Shown here in pieces: positions 24,831 through 35,282 of a stretch of DNA of 64,000 nt. The notes beneath the pieces were generated by a model, which saw only the letters and a program-made list of their open reading frames with translations, was not told where the DNA came from and searched no databases. The translations under genes and the position numbers were made by a program. Position 1 is the first letter of the stretch. Each line of letters starts with the position of its first letter. This stretch comes from Silene conica (taxonomy: Eukaryota > Streptophyta > Magnoliopsida > Caryophyllales > Caryophyllaceae), in the NCBI GenBank assembly GCA_029255685.2, contig CM055320.2, forward strand, positions 46,907,910 through 46,971,909, given 5' to 3'.

Positions 24831-26127
24831 TGATACGTGCCTATTTTATGCATTTTATTTATTCTTTTGGCACGTATTTTCTTACGTTTTCATGACTTTT
24901 AGTTGCTTTTTCTCCCGAAACGGTTTACTTTGGCATTTCTATGTTTTATATGTAGGAATACGCGAAAGTGAGCAAAACTGAGCCTTATTTGCCTTTCGGA
25001 AGCTGTTTTGAGTACTAATACGGAGCAAGGATCCGGATTGCATGTCCTATTGTTGTTATTGGGCCTGATTAAAGCTGGAACGGACAAGAAGTGGTCGACC
25101 GACCTGAATCAGAGGTCGACCGACCGAAGCCCAATTCCTGACCAAAGCAAATTCGCATAAAAGCCCAGCAACGCTTAAAGCGGTCGACCGACCCGCATCG
25201 TAGGTCGACCGACCAGAAGCTGACCCGAGGATCTTTTTGTTTCGTGTTTTCTACTTTCCTAATCTTGTAATTAATCTTATTTAAGGAGACCAAAACTCTT
25301 CAATTAGGTTAAGCTTTTATTAGAACAAAAAAATATATTATTTATCAAGCACTTTATGTTAGAAGAACTCCATAGTTAGAGATTTGGTACCAAGCTTTCA
25401 TCTTTGTTCTTAGATTTTCCAATTAAGTTGTAAGTTGCTACAATTAATCTTCCCTTTTAATTAATCTTGTTGTTCATCTTATTGTTGTTCTTTAATTCAT
25501 GTTTTCTCTTTTATTATCATCTTTATTTATGTTGGTTCCTTTGATGTTCTTAATTCTTGTTATTGTTAATTTTATGATTAAGATTATGCATAGCTAATTC
25601 TCGTGATTAGGAATTAGGGGAACCATGGTAAAGACTTGATTTTGATAGTTAAATGATTGAATTACCAATCCCCCATTGTTGTTGGTGAACTGATCCTTAG
25701 GATTGAAAGATTACTAGGATTAGTTTAACAACAACTTTGAGATTGCCCTTGAACGAAAGTTTAGTGCTTTTCTAGGAACCCTAAGACCGTAAGGATTGGG
25801 TAGAATATTGACCTAAAGGTTTATTCTTTGTTCCTTGGGATTGTGTTATTTGATTATCTTACCTTTCATTGACTTGTTTTGACCATGGGGAACCAGAGTT
25901 CCTAATCTCCTTTTACCTTATTTTATTTCTCTTGTTTATTTTGTCCTTTTAGTTATTAGTTTAAATCACAAATCAAACCCCCCCTTTTTGGTTACTTGTA
26001 ATAGACTTTAAATTCACAAACATAATTAACCTTGTCTCTCTGTGGTTCGACCCTTGACTTATCCTATCTAAGTTTAAGCTGAGGTTTTATAAATCTTATC
26101 TTTGGCACCCTTCAACGACGGGTGCCA
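24831..26127 (+). repeat. Athila 3' LTR
   Basis: It matches 13880-15175 almost perfectly, including the two 12-9-12 cassettes (25093-25125 and 25182-25214). It ends at 26127, followed by the duplication TTTAA. Confidence 0.95.
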
Positions 26128-26551
26128 TTTAATATGCACTTATTGTGTTCATACTGGTCACCTCCGAGAAAACTGTGTAAAACACGCACAAGATTTCAAA
26201 ACCGGAGTTAAGTTTGTTAAATCCTTAGGTATACCAACCGACACTATCTCCGTCTCTGACAGCGTTGATGACAATGTTGAGGAAAGAAACATTGACCACA
26301 AATGGTTCTACGACATGACGTTCGACTACGAAGAAAAGAAAAACAGAACTAAACAGACTCCTCAACAAACAACACACAAAAAATGGTCACCAAGAGCTCA
26401 AACTAAGACATACACAAAAACATCAAAACCCAAGTACTACCATTATAGAAAAACATATATAAGACAAGTCTGGGTGAAAAAAGAAGATGTATTTGTGATT
26501 ACTAACAACAAAGGACCCAAGTATGCTTGGGTACCTAAATCCTGTCTTTGA
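26128..26551 (+). pseudogene. gag: Sirevirus gag, C-terminal part with second zinc knuckle
   Basis: It continues the gag frame after the Athila insertion. A perfect CX2CX4HX4C knuckle (CTYCVHTGHLRENC) starts eight bases after the junction (26135-26176). A basic, glutamine- and lysine-rich segment follows and ends with KYAWVPKSC near the stop at 26549-26551. Two knuckles separated by a coiled coil fit the large gag of Sirevirus-type elements. The knuckle would bind element RNA. Confidence 0.75.
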
Positions 26552-26991
26552 ATTTATATGTGCAGTTTGTCGCTAAGGAAAATAATCTATGTTATCTTGA
26601 TAGTGGATGCTCAAGACATATGACAGGCGACGAGAACCTATTCCTATCCCGAAAGCCCTTTGACGGAGGAAATGTCACCTTCGGCGATAACAAAAAGGGA
26701 AAAATCATAGGGATCGGTAAGATTGGTGTTTCATCATCTCATGCTATAAATGATGTATATCTGGTAAGTGGTCTCAAACATAATTTAATAAGTATATCTC
26801 AAATATGCGACAAAGGAAACAAAGTTGTTTTTCATGCAGATATATGTCGTATAATTATGGAAGGTACTAGCAAAATAATCCTTGAAGGTCATAGAAGGAA
26901 AAATGTTTATATGATTGAAATGATGTACCTACTAACTCTCTCTCTCTTGCATGAAACTTATGTTAGATGATCCATGTTTATGGCATAAAAG
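26552..26991 (+). pseudogene. pol: Sirevirus protease region
   Basis: The frame (methionine at 26548, overlapping the gag stop) carries the copia protease motif CYLDSGCSRHMTGD, with the catalytic D-S-G near 26600, then VYLVSGLKHNLISISQ, typical of the region after the active site. A shift near 26930-26970 changes frame before the conserved LWHK, where the next insertion splits the GAG-pre-integrase segment. The gag-to-pol boundary also involves a frame change, so the region is not translatable as it stands. Confidence 0.8.
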
Positions 26992-27986
26992 TGTGTGGAA
27001 TATAACGTGTATTCGCCTATATTTGCAGGATTATAATGAAAAATACAATCGTGAATATGGTCATAAGATTAAAAAGATATGAAAAAGAGTACAACCTTTA
27101 GTACTTGCGCGAAAGGCCTAAGAACAGGAATTAACACAAATTCCCTCCTATAACTTGCACCCAAGACTTAGATTGAGACGTTGCCGCGTGTGCTAGAAAT
27201 CCTCTCCAACTGCCTTGCAATATCGGGAGAGCCTTTTGAGTTTTAGATGTGAGATCTGGGTTATGGGAGAAGAATGTTCTCAAACCCTAATTTTCTTGAG
27301 ATTTGTTTAAACAGTGAAACAAGAGTCTCTGACATAAGGAGAGTCCTCCTCCTTATGTAGCTCATTCGGCCGAAATTTCTAATCGGGTAGGAGTGGGCTT
27401 TCCACTCTTACCTTATTCTAATTCGTGATTCGACCCATTTAGCTAAAATTTATTCGCGGGTTTTATTTATAAATCGTATACATGTTATCAGATATTAATG
27501 CAGTCGATGTATTAATAATGGTCTGATAAAATTACGATATTGTATAATTACCCAAATTAATATAACTGTTTATATTAATACGCGAATACAATATTTAATT
27601 AAATATAACCGTTTATATTTAATTTTACGAATTAATCATGTAATCCGTATTAGCTAAAATTATTTAATCCGTATTAAATAATCATCTCAATATCTTATTG
27701 ACTAATTTAATAGTCAATACCTCTGACTAACTGTTTAGTCGTATCCGGCATAAATGTGACTGTATTTTCATACCTTCACATCTCTCAAACGTGTCCTATA
27801 GGTGTGACGTATAGGGACCAGTTGATCACCGCCATCCGTATGACAATAACGTCAAACTTATCTAGCAAGCCAACCGTTATTGATAAACGTGGATCAACTG
27901 ATAATAATACTGAAGTATGCCCTTGTGATCCTTAAAGAGATTTAATAAGTCATTGTACTTAATTGTCAAGGACACCAGCCCCAACA
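26992..27986 (-). repeat. Tork-like element 1, 3' LTR
   Basis: On the minus strand it begins TGTTGGGGCTGG at 27986 and ends at 26992 beside the duplication AAAAG. A minus-strand TATAAATA lies at 27464-27471. Similar LTRs are at 41732-42726 and 59884-60884. Confidence 0.95.
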
Positions 27987-28848
27987 ATCTCCCACTTGTC
28001 CGTACAAGGGTATGTGCAATGACGTTATCACACTACATGTGGAGGACACAAGCTCCAACAAACTCCCACTTGTCCGTACAAGTGTAGGTGCGATAACCGA
28101 TTCTCATATCCTTTTAAAATTTCTCCCACTCAATGTAAGACAATTTGCAAATCCGCATTCGCAAAGGTCGTATCTCACAAGCGATCTGTATCAAGAGTGG
28201 TTTCCCCGACTAGAGAGTAACTTAACTGATAAAACGAATCTGTATTCGACCATGGCCATGCATTTCAGTTACTACTCCTCGAGTGGCCCTGAGAAATGAT
28301 AAAATCCTGATAAGGGTTTGGATATTTCCCTCAACTCGAATCCTGCCGATATCGCACAACATGAAATAACCCAGAAAAAATCCTCTTGGCCCCTGTTACG
28401 GTGACCGTGGGAAAGAAACCAAAGTTACCCAAAATCTGCCTTAATCTCAAGAGACAGTTGAAAGTCAAAAGACTCGACTCTAAGGAACACTATGGAGGTC
28501 CTATCCACGACCTGGCACCCATTGTTATAAAACATTTAGGACTCCATAACGCTGTCACGGGGTGTCCTACGAGATATCCGTATAACTCGCCTTTGTGATT
28601 GGTCAGTCAGCCGTCTGACTTATGGCTCGTTGAACCCACCATCAACCAACGTCACAAAATGATTACCTGAGTTATCAGCTCAAGTGGGTAATCAAGGACC
28701 AAAACGATGTAATGTTAATCAGTTCACTTTGTGGTGTTCAAAATTGGCGTACAATTCCACATGAGAAACAAAACATTATATATCATAACAATAAGGTTGA
28801 ATAGAGTACACGAGAAAATGAATTATTACATGAATTCATAAAAGAGTA
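27987..28848 (-). other. Tork-like element 1, 3' untranslated region with duplicated PPT-hairpin
   Basis: Between the pol stop and the LTR. The PPT (minus strand GTGGGAGAT) at 27987-27995 is preceded by hairpin CTTGT-ACGG-ACAAG (27995-28008). A second copy with a longer stem, CACTTGT-ACGG-ACAAGTG (28067-28084), adjoins GTGGGAG and a sequence resembling the LTR start (TGTTGGAGCTTGTGTCC, about 28044-28060). The rest has no coding sequence I recognise; two plus-strand short frames here carry no domain. Confidence 0.7.
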
Positions 28849-29220
28849 CTACAACTTAGGAACACATCCAATTCCCATGGAATGAATGTGCCCTTCATGC
28901 TTATCACGTGGTAATGCTTTTGTGAGAGGATCAGCTATGTTGTCATCCGTAGCGATCTTATCAATGAAAATCTCCTTTTGCTCCACGTAATCTCTGATTA
29001 GATGAGCTTTCCGTTGTACATGCCTAGCCTTGTTGATAGACTTATGCTCCTTAGCTTGGAAGATGACACCTTTATTATCACAATAAACGGTGATTGGGTC
29101 ATTCGAACTAGGCACTACTGATAGCCCTTGTAAGAATTGACGCATCCATATTGCTTCCTTAGCTGCTTCTGAGGCGGCATAGTACTCGGACTCAGTCGTA
29201 GAATCTGCTGTAACACTCTG
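28849..29220 (-). pseudogene. pol: Tork-like element 1, RNase H C-terminal part
   Basis: It continues the RNase H interrupted at 36327. It starts SVTADSTTESEYYAASEAAKE, continues YCDNKGVIFQAKEHKS with its conserved D-N, and ends ADPLTKALPRDKHEGH before the stop. Across the array, with one copy of CTCTG removed, the frame is continuous. The enzyme would degrade the RNA of the RNA-DNA hybrid. Confidence 0.9.
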
Positions 29221-30264
29221 TGATGCGTATTTGGGGTGATAATCAATAAAGATAATCAACAAAAATACGGATGTTGCAGCGGAATAAAAATACTATTAAA
29301 ATAATACAATCTTGAACGAATAAAGAACGAAAAGTAACCAAGAACGATGAAAGAAAGATGGACGGACGGACGGTGGTGGTGGTGTGGCACACGGTGGTCA
29401 ACGGTGGTCACGGTTGTCGATGAATCTTGGTGTTTCTTGATGTTCTTGAATAAAGATTGTTGATGACGTAATAAGGCACGGCACTTAATACTTGAAAGAT
29501 TTGTGAAACGATTTGATGAATGAATTATGTATGTCGATGGATAGGATAATTGATCAAACTCACACAGATATTCTCTCAATTATTTTGAAGCTCACACAGA
29601 TACTTCGGGGTTAAAGCTCACACAGATACTTTAGATTTGTAAGTAAAACTTAACAAAAAGGTTTTTAATTTATCACTTCAATATATAAAACAAACAACTA
29701 AGGATGCCTATTTATAGTAAGGTCATCCGTCACAAACTAGAATCGAAATAGGAAAGAACAAGAACCCTACACGGTCCCCAAGTGCTCGGCCAAACCGTGT
29801 ACTACTACTCTTCCTAGGGTTTCTATTCCTATCCTATGGATTAAAGATAATCCTTATTTAATCTAAAAGATAAAATAACAAATAAAAGATTAAGTTGTAG
29901 TAACAACCCTAACAACTTAATAACAAACTCATAACTAATTAATAACTAACTTTGTAACCACCTTGTAACAACCTTAACAACCTAGTTGTAACAAACTAGT
30001 AACAAACTTAATTAATTAAATAACAAACTAATTAAAATAATAAAAAGAATAAAACACAAACCCTAATTAATCTAGGGTTTCGTGCCCTCCATGTCGCCAC
30101 CCTTGGCACGACTTCCAAGGTAGTTTCCCGCTACCTTCCCTTGTTCTTTCAATACGTCTTTCCAAGCTAACTTAAAAATCCGTATCGAACCCATATCGAA
30201 CATTTTTAATCTTTCTTTGGGTCGTGGGTCACGACCTCGAATCCTTGCTAATGCTCCCGCATCA
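29221..30264 (-). repeat. Gag-only element LTR, copy A
   Basis: Terminal TGATGCGTATTT...CCCGCATCA in plus orientation. A minus-strand TATAAATA lies at 29709-29716. Three short direct repeats with core ATCTGTGTGAG (minus strand) lie near 29554-29630. The LTR also codes for the last 60 codons of gag (30072-30264). Confidence 0.95.
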
Positions 30265-32183
30265 TACTCTCTCAGTTTTTGAGAATTTGACCTCAAATTA
30301 AGATCATGTAACTCTCGAGTAGACTTGGATATGTTAGCCCTTGATTCGTTGAGAACACGGTTTCCTTGACTTACCAAACCCATGCTCCGAGACTCCTTGC
30401 ACTCGTTGGTGTTAGCAACCAACCTTCCTTCTCGAACTCCAATACTCACGGCCTGCCCAAGTTCGCGGCCTCCGACCTCCGTGATGCTCACGGTGTTCTC
30501 ACCCTCACAACCTCCGTGTTCCTCTTTGCTCGGCAACCCCTCACAACTACCATCTCCCCCATGAATCTCAACCAACCCAACATCTCGCTTAACCGACCCC
30601 GCGACCTCCTCGCTTGGTGACCCCTCTCCTACCTCCATAAACAAACTCTTCTTTGAATTAGGTGGCCTAGGTTTGATTCTTGACAAAGGTTGGAGATCAT
30701 AGATGGTACCTCCTTTAGTAACGCTATATACATTTGTTCTTCCATCGTGTATAACGTTCCTATCGTATTGCCAAGGCCTTCCAAGTAATATATGACATGC
30801 GTTCATAGGGACGATGTCACACCATAGTTTATCTTCATAAGGCCCAATGTTAAAAGAAATTAAGGCTTGTTTCTCCACCCGTACTCCTTGGTTCCCATCT
30901 AACCATTGCAACTTGTACGGTTTCTCCCTAGCCCTAATACTCAACTCCAACTCCGAAACTAAGGTTTTTGAAACAACATTAGTGCAAGACCCGCTATCAA
31001 CAATCAAGTCGCACTTTTTTCCCTCTACCTTACAACGAGTATGGAACACATTATCCCTTTGTTCCTCCCCTTCCATCGTGGACTCCACATGTAAAGCACG
31101 TACTACGAGGCACTCTCCTTCGTCCTCACTCTCGGCTCCTACGACTTTCCTATCCTCCTTTTCCTCCTCAATTTTCTCCTCCTCAACAATTTCAGGTACA
31201 ACAAAGTTTGGAACCATACCTTGAAGTTCTTGAATGGATAAGGTTCTCTTTTGAGGGCAATCCGTAGCGATGTGTCCATAGCCTTGACACTTATAACATC
31301 TTCTAATTGTACTCCCTCTAGGATCAGGAATACTTGGCTTGAATGCTCCTTTGACCTTTTCGGCCGCCTCTTCCTTCGACGCCTCCTTCTTAGGCGCGGC
31401 ATTGGTGGTGTATGATGATGAGCCTTCTCCGACTCTTGTGCTTTTATAAGAATTTACTTTCTTTGCTTTGTCATGTCTTTCGAACTTTAAAGCAATCCTG
31501 CACACATCATAATAATCTTCATAGTTTTGAATCTCAACCCTTGAAGCTAGGGTTGGTATTAAACCACGAATAAATCTAGCAACTTTCAACTCCTCCCTTT
31601 CATCTAGATCACATACAATGGTCATCTTTTCAAATTCCCGAATGTATTCTGAGACGGTCATATTATCTTGAGTTAAAGAATGGAGTTTTAAGTAATTTTC
31701 TTGGTTGTAATCTTTTGGCAAAAATTTTTTCACCATGTGCTTCTTTAATTTTGCCCAAGATTTGATCTTCTCTTTCCGTTGCTTCTTCCTTTGCTTCACA
31801 AGATTCTCATACCATAGCGAAGCGTATTTAGTAAGCTTTAAGATAGCAACCTTGAATTGTTTCCGGTCATCGTATTCCTTGTATTCAAAGACTCTCTCAG
31901 TTTGTCTCAGCCACTCCAAGAAATCTTCCGGATCCATGTCTCCTTTGAATTCAGGGATGTCAAGTTTGAGACCTCTATCATCATCGTTCTTGTCCCAAGT
32001 CTTGCCCTTAAATTCAGCCTCTTCTTCCGAGTCACTCGCCCTAGATGAGGACTCTCCCGTCTTTTTATGACCTCCTTTGGTCATCATTGTCTTGATGAGA
32101 TATTTGAGCTCTTGGATTTCGGACTTTAATTCCATATTGCTCTCCTCCCATGATTTTTCTTCTCCGTCTTGAGATCCTACCAT
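30072..32183 (-). CDS. gag: Gag-protease polyprotein of gag-only element, copy A
   Basis: The ATG at 32183 (MVGSQDG) is the first methionine after the PBS; the frame is open 18 bases further up from a TTG. It gives 703 residues: an N-terminal coiled segment (about 15-35), the retrotransposon gag domain (about 75-235, WYENLVKQ and FIRGLIPTLASRVEIQ), a zinc knuckle CYKCQGYGHIATDC (296-309), an acidic linker, then a retropepsin-like domain with active-site LIVDSGSCTNVV (D396-S-G) and LLGRPWQYD. RT, RNase H and integrase are absent. The final 60 codons lie in the 3' LTR and resemble the C-terminal tail of chromovirus polyproteins, so I infer an in-frame deletion of the enzymes. The frame is intact, suggesting selection or recent spread. 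Confidence 0.9.
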   Translation of the reverse strand: MVGSQDGEEKSWEESNMELKSEIQELKYLIKTMMTKGGHKKTGESSSRASDSEEEAEFKGKTWDKNDDDRGLKLDIPEFKGDMDPEDFLEWLRQTERVFEYKEYDDRKQFKVAILKLTKYASLWYENLVKQRKKQRKEKIKSWAKLKKHMVKKFLPKDYNQENYLKLHSLTQDNMTVSEYIREFEKMTIVCDLDEREELKVARFIRGLIPTLASRVEIQNYEDYYDVCRIALKFERHDKAKKVNSYKSTRVGEGSSSYTTNAAPKKEASKEEAAEKVKGAFKPSIPDPRGSTIRRCYKCQGYGHIATDCPQKRTLSIQELQGMVPNFVVPEIVEEEKIEEEKEDRKVVGAESEDEGECLVVRALHVESTMEGEEQRDNVFHTRCKVEGKKCDLIVDSGSCTNVVSKTLVSELELSIRAREKPYKLQWLDGNQGVRVEKQALISFNIGPYEDKLWCDIVPMNACHILLGRPWQYDRNVIHDGRTNVYSVTKGGTIYDLQPLSRIKPRPPNSKKSLFMEVGEGSPSEEVAGSVKRDVGLVEIHGGDGSCEGLPSKEEHGGCEGENTVSITEVGGRELGQAVSIGVREGRLVANTNECKESRSMGLVSQGNRVLNESRANISKSTRELHDLNLRSNSQKLREYDAGALARIRGRDPRPKERLKMFDMGSIRIFKLAWKDVLKEQGKVAGNYLGSRAKGGDMEGTKP

Positions 32184-32236
32184 GTTGACAAACTTTCCCA
32201 AGAACTGGTGTAATAAAAATTAGACCAAGAGCCGTA

Positions 32237-32248
32237 GCTCTGATACCA
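32237..32248 (-). promoter_or_regulatory. Primer binding sites of gag-only array
   Basis: TGGTATCAGAGC on the minus strand, three bases from the LTR at 32252. An identical site is at 35268-35279 for the other unit. Confidence 0.9.
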
Positions 32249-32251
32249 ATT

Positions 32252-33295
32252 TGATGCGTATTTGGGGTGATAATCAATAAAGATAATCAACAAAAATACG
32301 GATGTTGCAGCGGAATAAAAATACTATTAAAATAATACAATCTTGAACGAATAAAGAACGAAAAGTAACCAAGAACGATGAAAGAAAGATGGACGGACGG
32401 ACGGTGGTGGTGGTGTGGCACACGGTGGTCAACGGTGGTCACGGTTGTCGATGAATCTTGGTGTTTCTTGATGTTCTTGAATAAAGATTGTTGATGACGT
32501 AATAAGGCACGGCACTTAATACTTGAAAGATTTGTGAAACGATTTGATGAATGAATTATGTATGTCGATGGATAGGATAATTGATCAAACTCACACAGAT
32601 ATTCTCTCAATTATTTTGAAGCTCACACAGATACTTCGGGGTTAAAGCTCACACAGATACTTTAGATTTGTAAGTAAAACTTAACAAAAAGGTTTTTAAT
32701 TTATCACTTCAATATATAAAACAAACAACTAAGGATGCCTATTTATAGTAAGGTCATCCGTCACAAACTAGAATCGAAATAGGAAAGAACAAGAACCCTA
32801 CACGGTCCCCAAGTGCTCGGCCAAACCGTGTACTACTACTCTTCCTAGGGTTTCTATTCCTATCCTATGGATTAAAGATAATCCTTATTTAATCTAAAAG
32901 ATAAAATAACAAATAAAAGATTAAGTTGTAGTAACAACCCTAACAACTTAATAACAAACTCATAACTAATTAATAACTAACTTTGTAACCACCTTGTAAC
33001 AACCTTAACAACCTAGTTGTAACAAACTAGTAACAAACTTAATTAATTAAATAACAAACTAATTAAAATAATAAAAAGAATAAAACACAAACCCTAATTA
33101 ATCTAGGGTTTCGTGCCCTCCATGTCGCCACCCTTGGCACGACTTCCAAGGTAGTTTCCCGCTACCTTCCCTTGTTCTTTCAATACGTCTTTCCAAGCTA
33201 ACTTAAAAATCCGTATCGAACCCATATCGAACATTTTTAATCTTTCTTTGGGTCGTGGGTCACGACCTCGAATCCTTGCTAATGCTCCCGCATCA
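32252..33295 (-). repeat. Gag-only element LTR, copy B (shared middle LTR)
   Basis: The middle LTR serves as 3' LTR of one unit and 5' LTR of the other. I see no difference from copies A and C. Confidence 0.95.
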
Positions 33296-35214
33296 TACTC
33301 TCTCAGTTTTTGAGAATTTGACCTCAAATTAAGATCATGTAACTCTCGAGTAGACTTGGATATGTTAGCCCTTGATTCGTTGAGAACACGGTTTCCTTGA
33401 CTTACCAAACCCATGCTCCGAGACTCCTTGCACTCGTTGGTGTTAGCAACCAACCTTCCTTCTCGAACTCCAATACTCACGGCCTGCCCAAGTTCGCGGC
33501 CTCCGACCTCCGTGATGCTCACGGTGTTCTCACCCTCACAACCTCCGTGTTCCTCTTTGCTCGGCAACCCCTCACAACTACCATCTCCCCCATGAATCTC
33601 AACCAACCCAACATCTCGCTTAACCGACCCCGCGACCTCCTCGCTTGGTGACCCCTCTCCTACCTCCATAAACAAACTCTTCTTTGAATTAGGTGGCCTA
33701 GGTTTGATTCTTGACAAAGGTTGGAGATCATAGATGGTACCTCCTTTAGTAACGCTATATACATTTGTTCTTCCATCATGTATAACGTTCCTATCGTATT
33801 GCCAAGGCCTTCCAAGTAATATATGACATGCGTTCATAGGGACGATGTCACACCATAGTTTATCTTCATAAGGCCCAATGTTAAAAGAAATTAAGGCTTG
33901 TTTCTCCACCCGTACTCCTTGGTTCCCATCTAACCATTGCAACTTGTACGGTTTCTCCCTAGCCCTAATACTCAACTCCAACTCCGAAACTAAGGTTTTT
34001 GAAACAACATTAGTGCAAGACCCGCTATCAACAATCAAGTCGCACTTTTTTCCCTCTACCTTACAACGAGTATGGAACACATTATCCCTTTGTTCCTCCC
34101 CTTCCATCGTGGACTCCACATGTAAAGCACGTACTACGAGGCACTCTCCTTCGTCCTCACTCTCGGCTCCTACGACTTTCCTATCCTCCTTTTCCTCCTC
34201 AATTTTCTCCTCCTCAACAATTTCAGGTACAACAAAGTTTGGAACCATACCTTGAAGTTCTTGAATGGATAAGGTTCTCTTTTGAGGGCAATCCGTAGCG
34301 ATGTGTCCATAGCCTTGACACTTATAACATCTTCTAATTGTACTCCCTCTAGGATCAGGAATACTTGGCTTGAATGCTCCTTTGACCTTTTCGGCCGCCT
34401 CTTCCTTCGACGCCTCCTTCTTAGGCGCGGCATTGGTGGTGTATGATGATGAGCCTTCTCCGACTCTTGTGCTTTTATAAGAATTTACTTTCTTTGCTTT
34501 GTCATGTCTTTCGAACTTTAAAGCAATCCTGCACACATCATAATAATCTTCATAGTTTTGAATCTCAACCCTTGAAGCTAGGGTTGGTATTAAACCACGA
34601 ATAAATCTAGCAACTTTCAACTCCTCCCTTTCATCTAGATCACATACAATGGTCATCTTTTCAAATTCCCGAATGTATTCTGAGACGGTCATATTATCTT
34701 GAGTTAAAGAATGGAGTTTTAAGTAATTTTCTTGGTTGTAATCTTTTGGCAAAAATTTTTTCACCATGTGCTTCTTTAATTTTGCCCAAGATTTGATCTT
34801 CTCTTTCCGTTGCTTCTTCCTTTGCTTCACAAGATTCTCATACCATAGCGAAGCGTATTTAGTAAGCTTTAAGATAGCAACCTTGAATTGTTTCCGGTCA
34901 TCGTATTCCTTGTATTCAAAGACTCTCTCAGTTTGTCTCAGCCACTCCAAGAAATCTTCCGGATCCATGTCTCCTTTGAATTCAGGGATGTCAAGTTTGA
35001 GACCTCTATCATCATCGTTCTTGTCCCAAGTCTTGCCCTTAAATTCAGCCTCTTCTTCCGAGTCACTCGCCCTAGATGAGGACTCTCCCGTCTTTTTATG
35101 ACCTCCTTTGGTCATCATTGTCTTGATGAGATATTTGAGCTCTTGGATTTCGGACTTTAATTCCATATTGCTCTCCTCCCATGATTTTTCTTCTCCGTCT
35201 TGAGATCCTACCAT
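33103..35214 (-). CDS. gag: Gag-protease polyprotein of gag-only element, copy B
   Basis: Identical in protein sequence to the frame at 30072-32183, shifted by 3031 bases, with ATG at 35214. It carries the same zinc knuckle and D-S-G protease motif, and its last 60 codons lie inside the middle LTR. The perfect protein identity of two 703-residue frames indicates very recent duplication or gene conversion. A false tandem made by the assembly is possible but disfavoured by the clean flanking duplication. Confidence 0.9.
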   Translation of the reverse strand: MVGSQDGEEKSWEESNMELKSEIQELKYLIKTMMTKGGHKKTGESSSRASDSEEEAEFKGKTWDKNDDDRGLKLDIPEFKGDMDPEDFLEWLRQTERVFEYKEYDDRKQFKVAILKLTKYASLWYENLVKQRKKQRKEKIKSWAKLKKHMVKKFLPKDYNQENYLKLHSLTQDNMTVSEYIREFEKMTIVCDLDEREELKVARFIRGLIPTLASRVEIQNYEDYYDVCRIALKFERHDKAKKVNSYKSTRVGEGSSSYTTNAAPKKEASKEEAAEKVKGAFKPSIPDPRGSTIRRCYKCQGYGHIATDCPQKRTLSIQELQGMVPNFVVPEIVEEEKIEEEKEDRKVVGAESEDEGECLVVRALHVESTMEGEEQRDNVFHTRCKVEGKKCDLIVDSGSCTNVVSKTLVSELELSIRAREKPYKLQWLDGNQGVRVEKQALISFNIGPYEDKLWCDIVPMNACHILLGRPWQYDRNVIHDGRTNVYSVTKGGTIYDLQPLSRIKPRPPNSKKSLFMEVGEGSPSEEVAGSVKRDVGLVEIHGGDGSCEGLPSKEEHGGCEGENTVSITEVGGRELGQAVSIGVREGRLVANTNECKESRSMGLVSQGNRVLNESRANISKSTRELHDLNLRSNSQKLREYDAGALARIRGRDPRPKERLKMFDMGSIRIFKLAWKDVLKEQGKVAGNYLGSRAKGGDMEGTKP

Positions 35215-35282
35215 GTTGACAAACTTTCCCAAGAACTGGTGTAATAAAAATTAGACCAAGAGCCGTAGCTCTGATACCAATT

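Larger units (their letters stand above)
13880..26127 (+). mobile_element. Athila-lineage Ty3/gypsy element, complete
   Basis: Bounded by LTRs (13880-15175 and 24831-26127) that start TGATACGTGCC and end GGGTGCCA. It is flanked by the 5-bp duplication TTTAA (13875-13879 and 26128-26132) and has a tRNA-Asp PBS and a PPT. Its order is gag-PR-RT-RH-IN, then a separate ORF like the ATHILA ORF-1 family, then a long 3' spacer. By eye the LTRs differ at only about three substitutions and one indel in 1.3 kb, so this is probably the youngest datable insertion here. Coding is nearly intact: one gag frameshift, one stop between PR and RT, and one frameshift in the third ORF. Confidence 0.95.
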
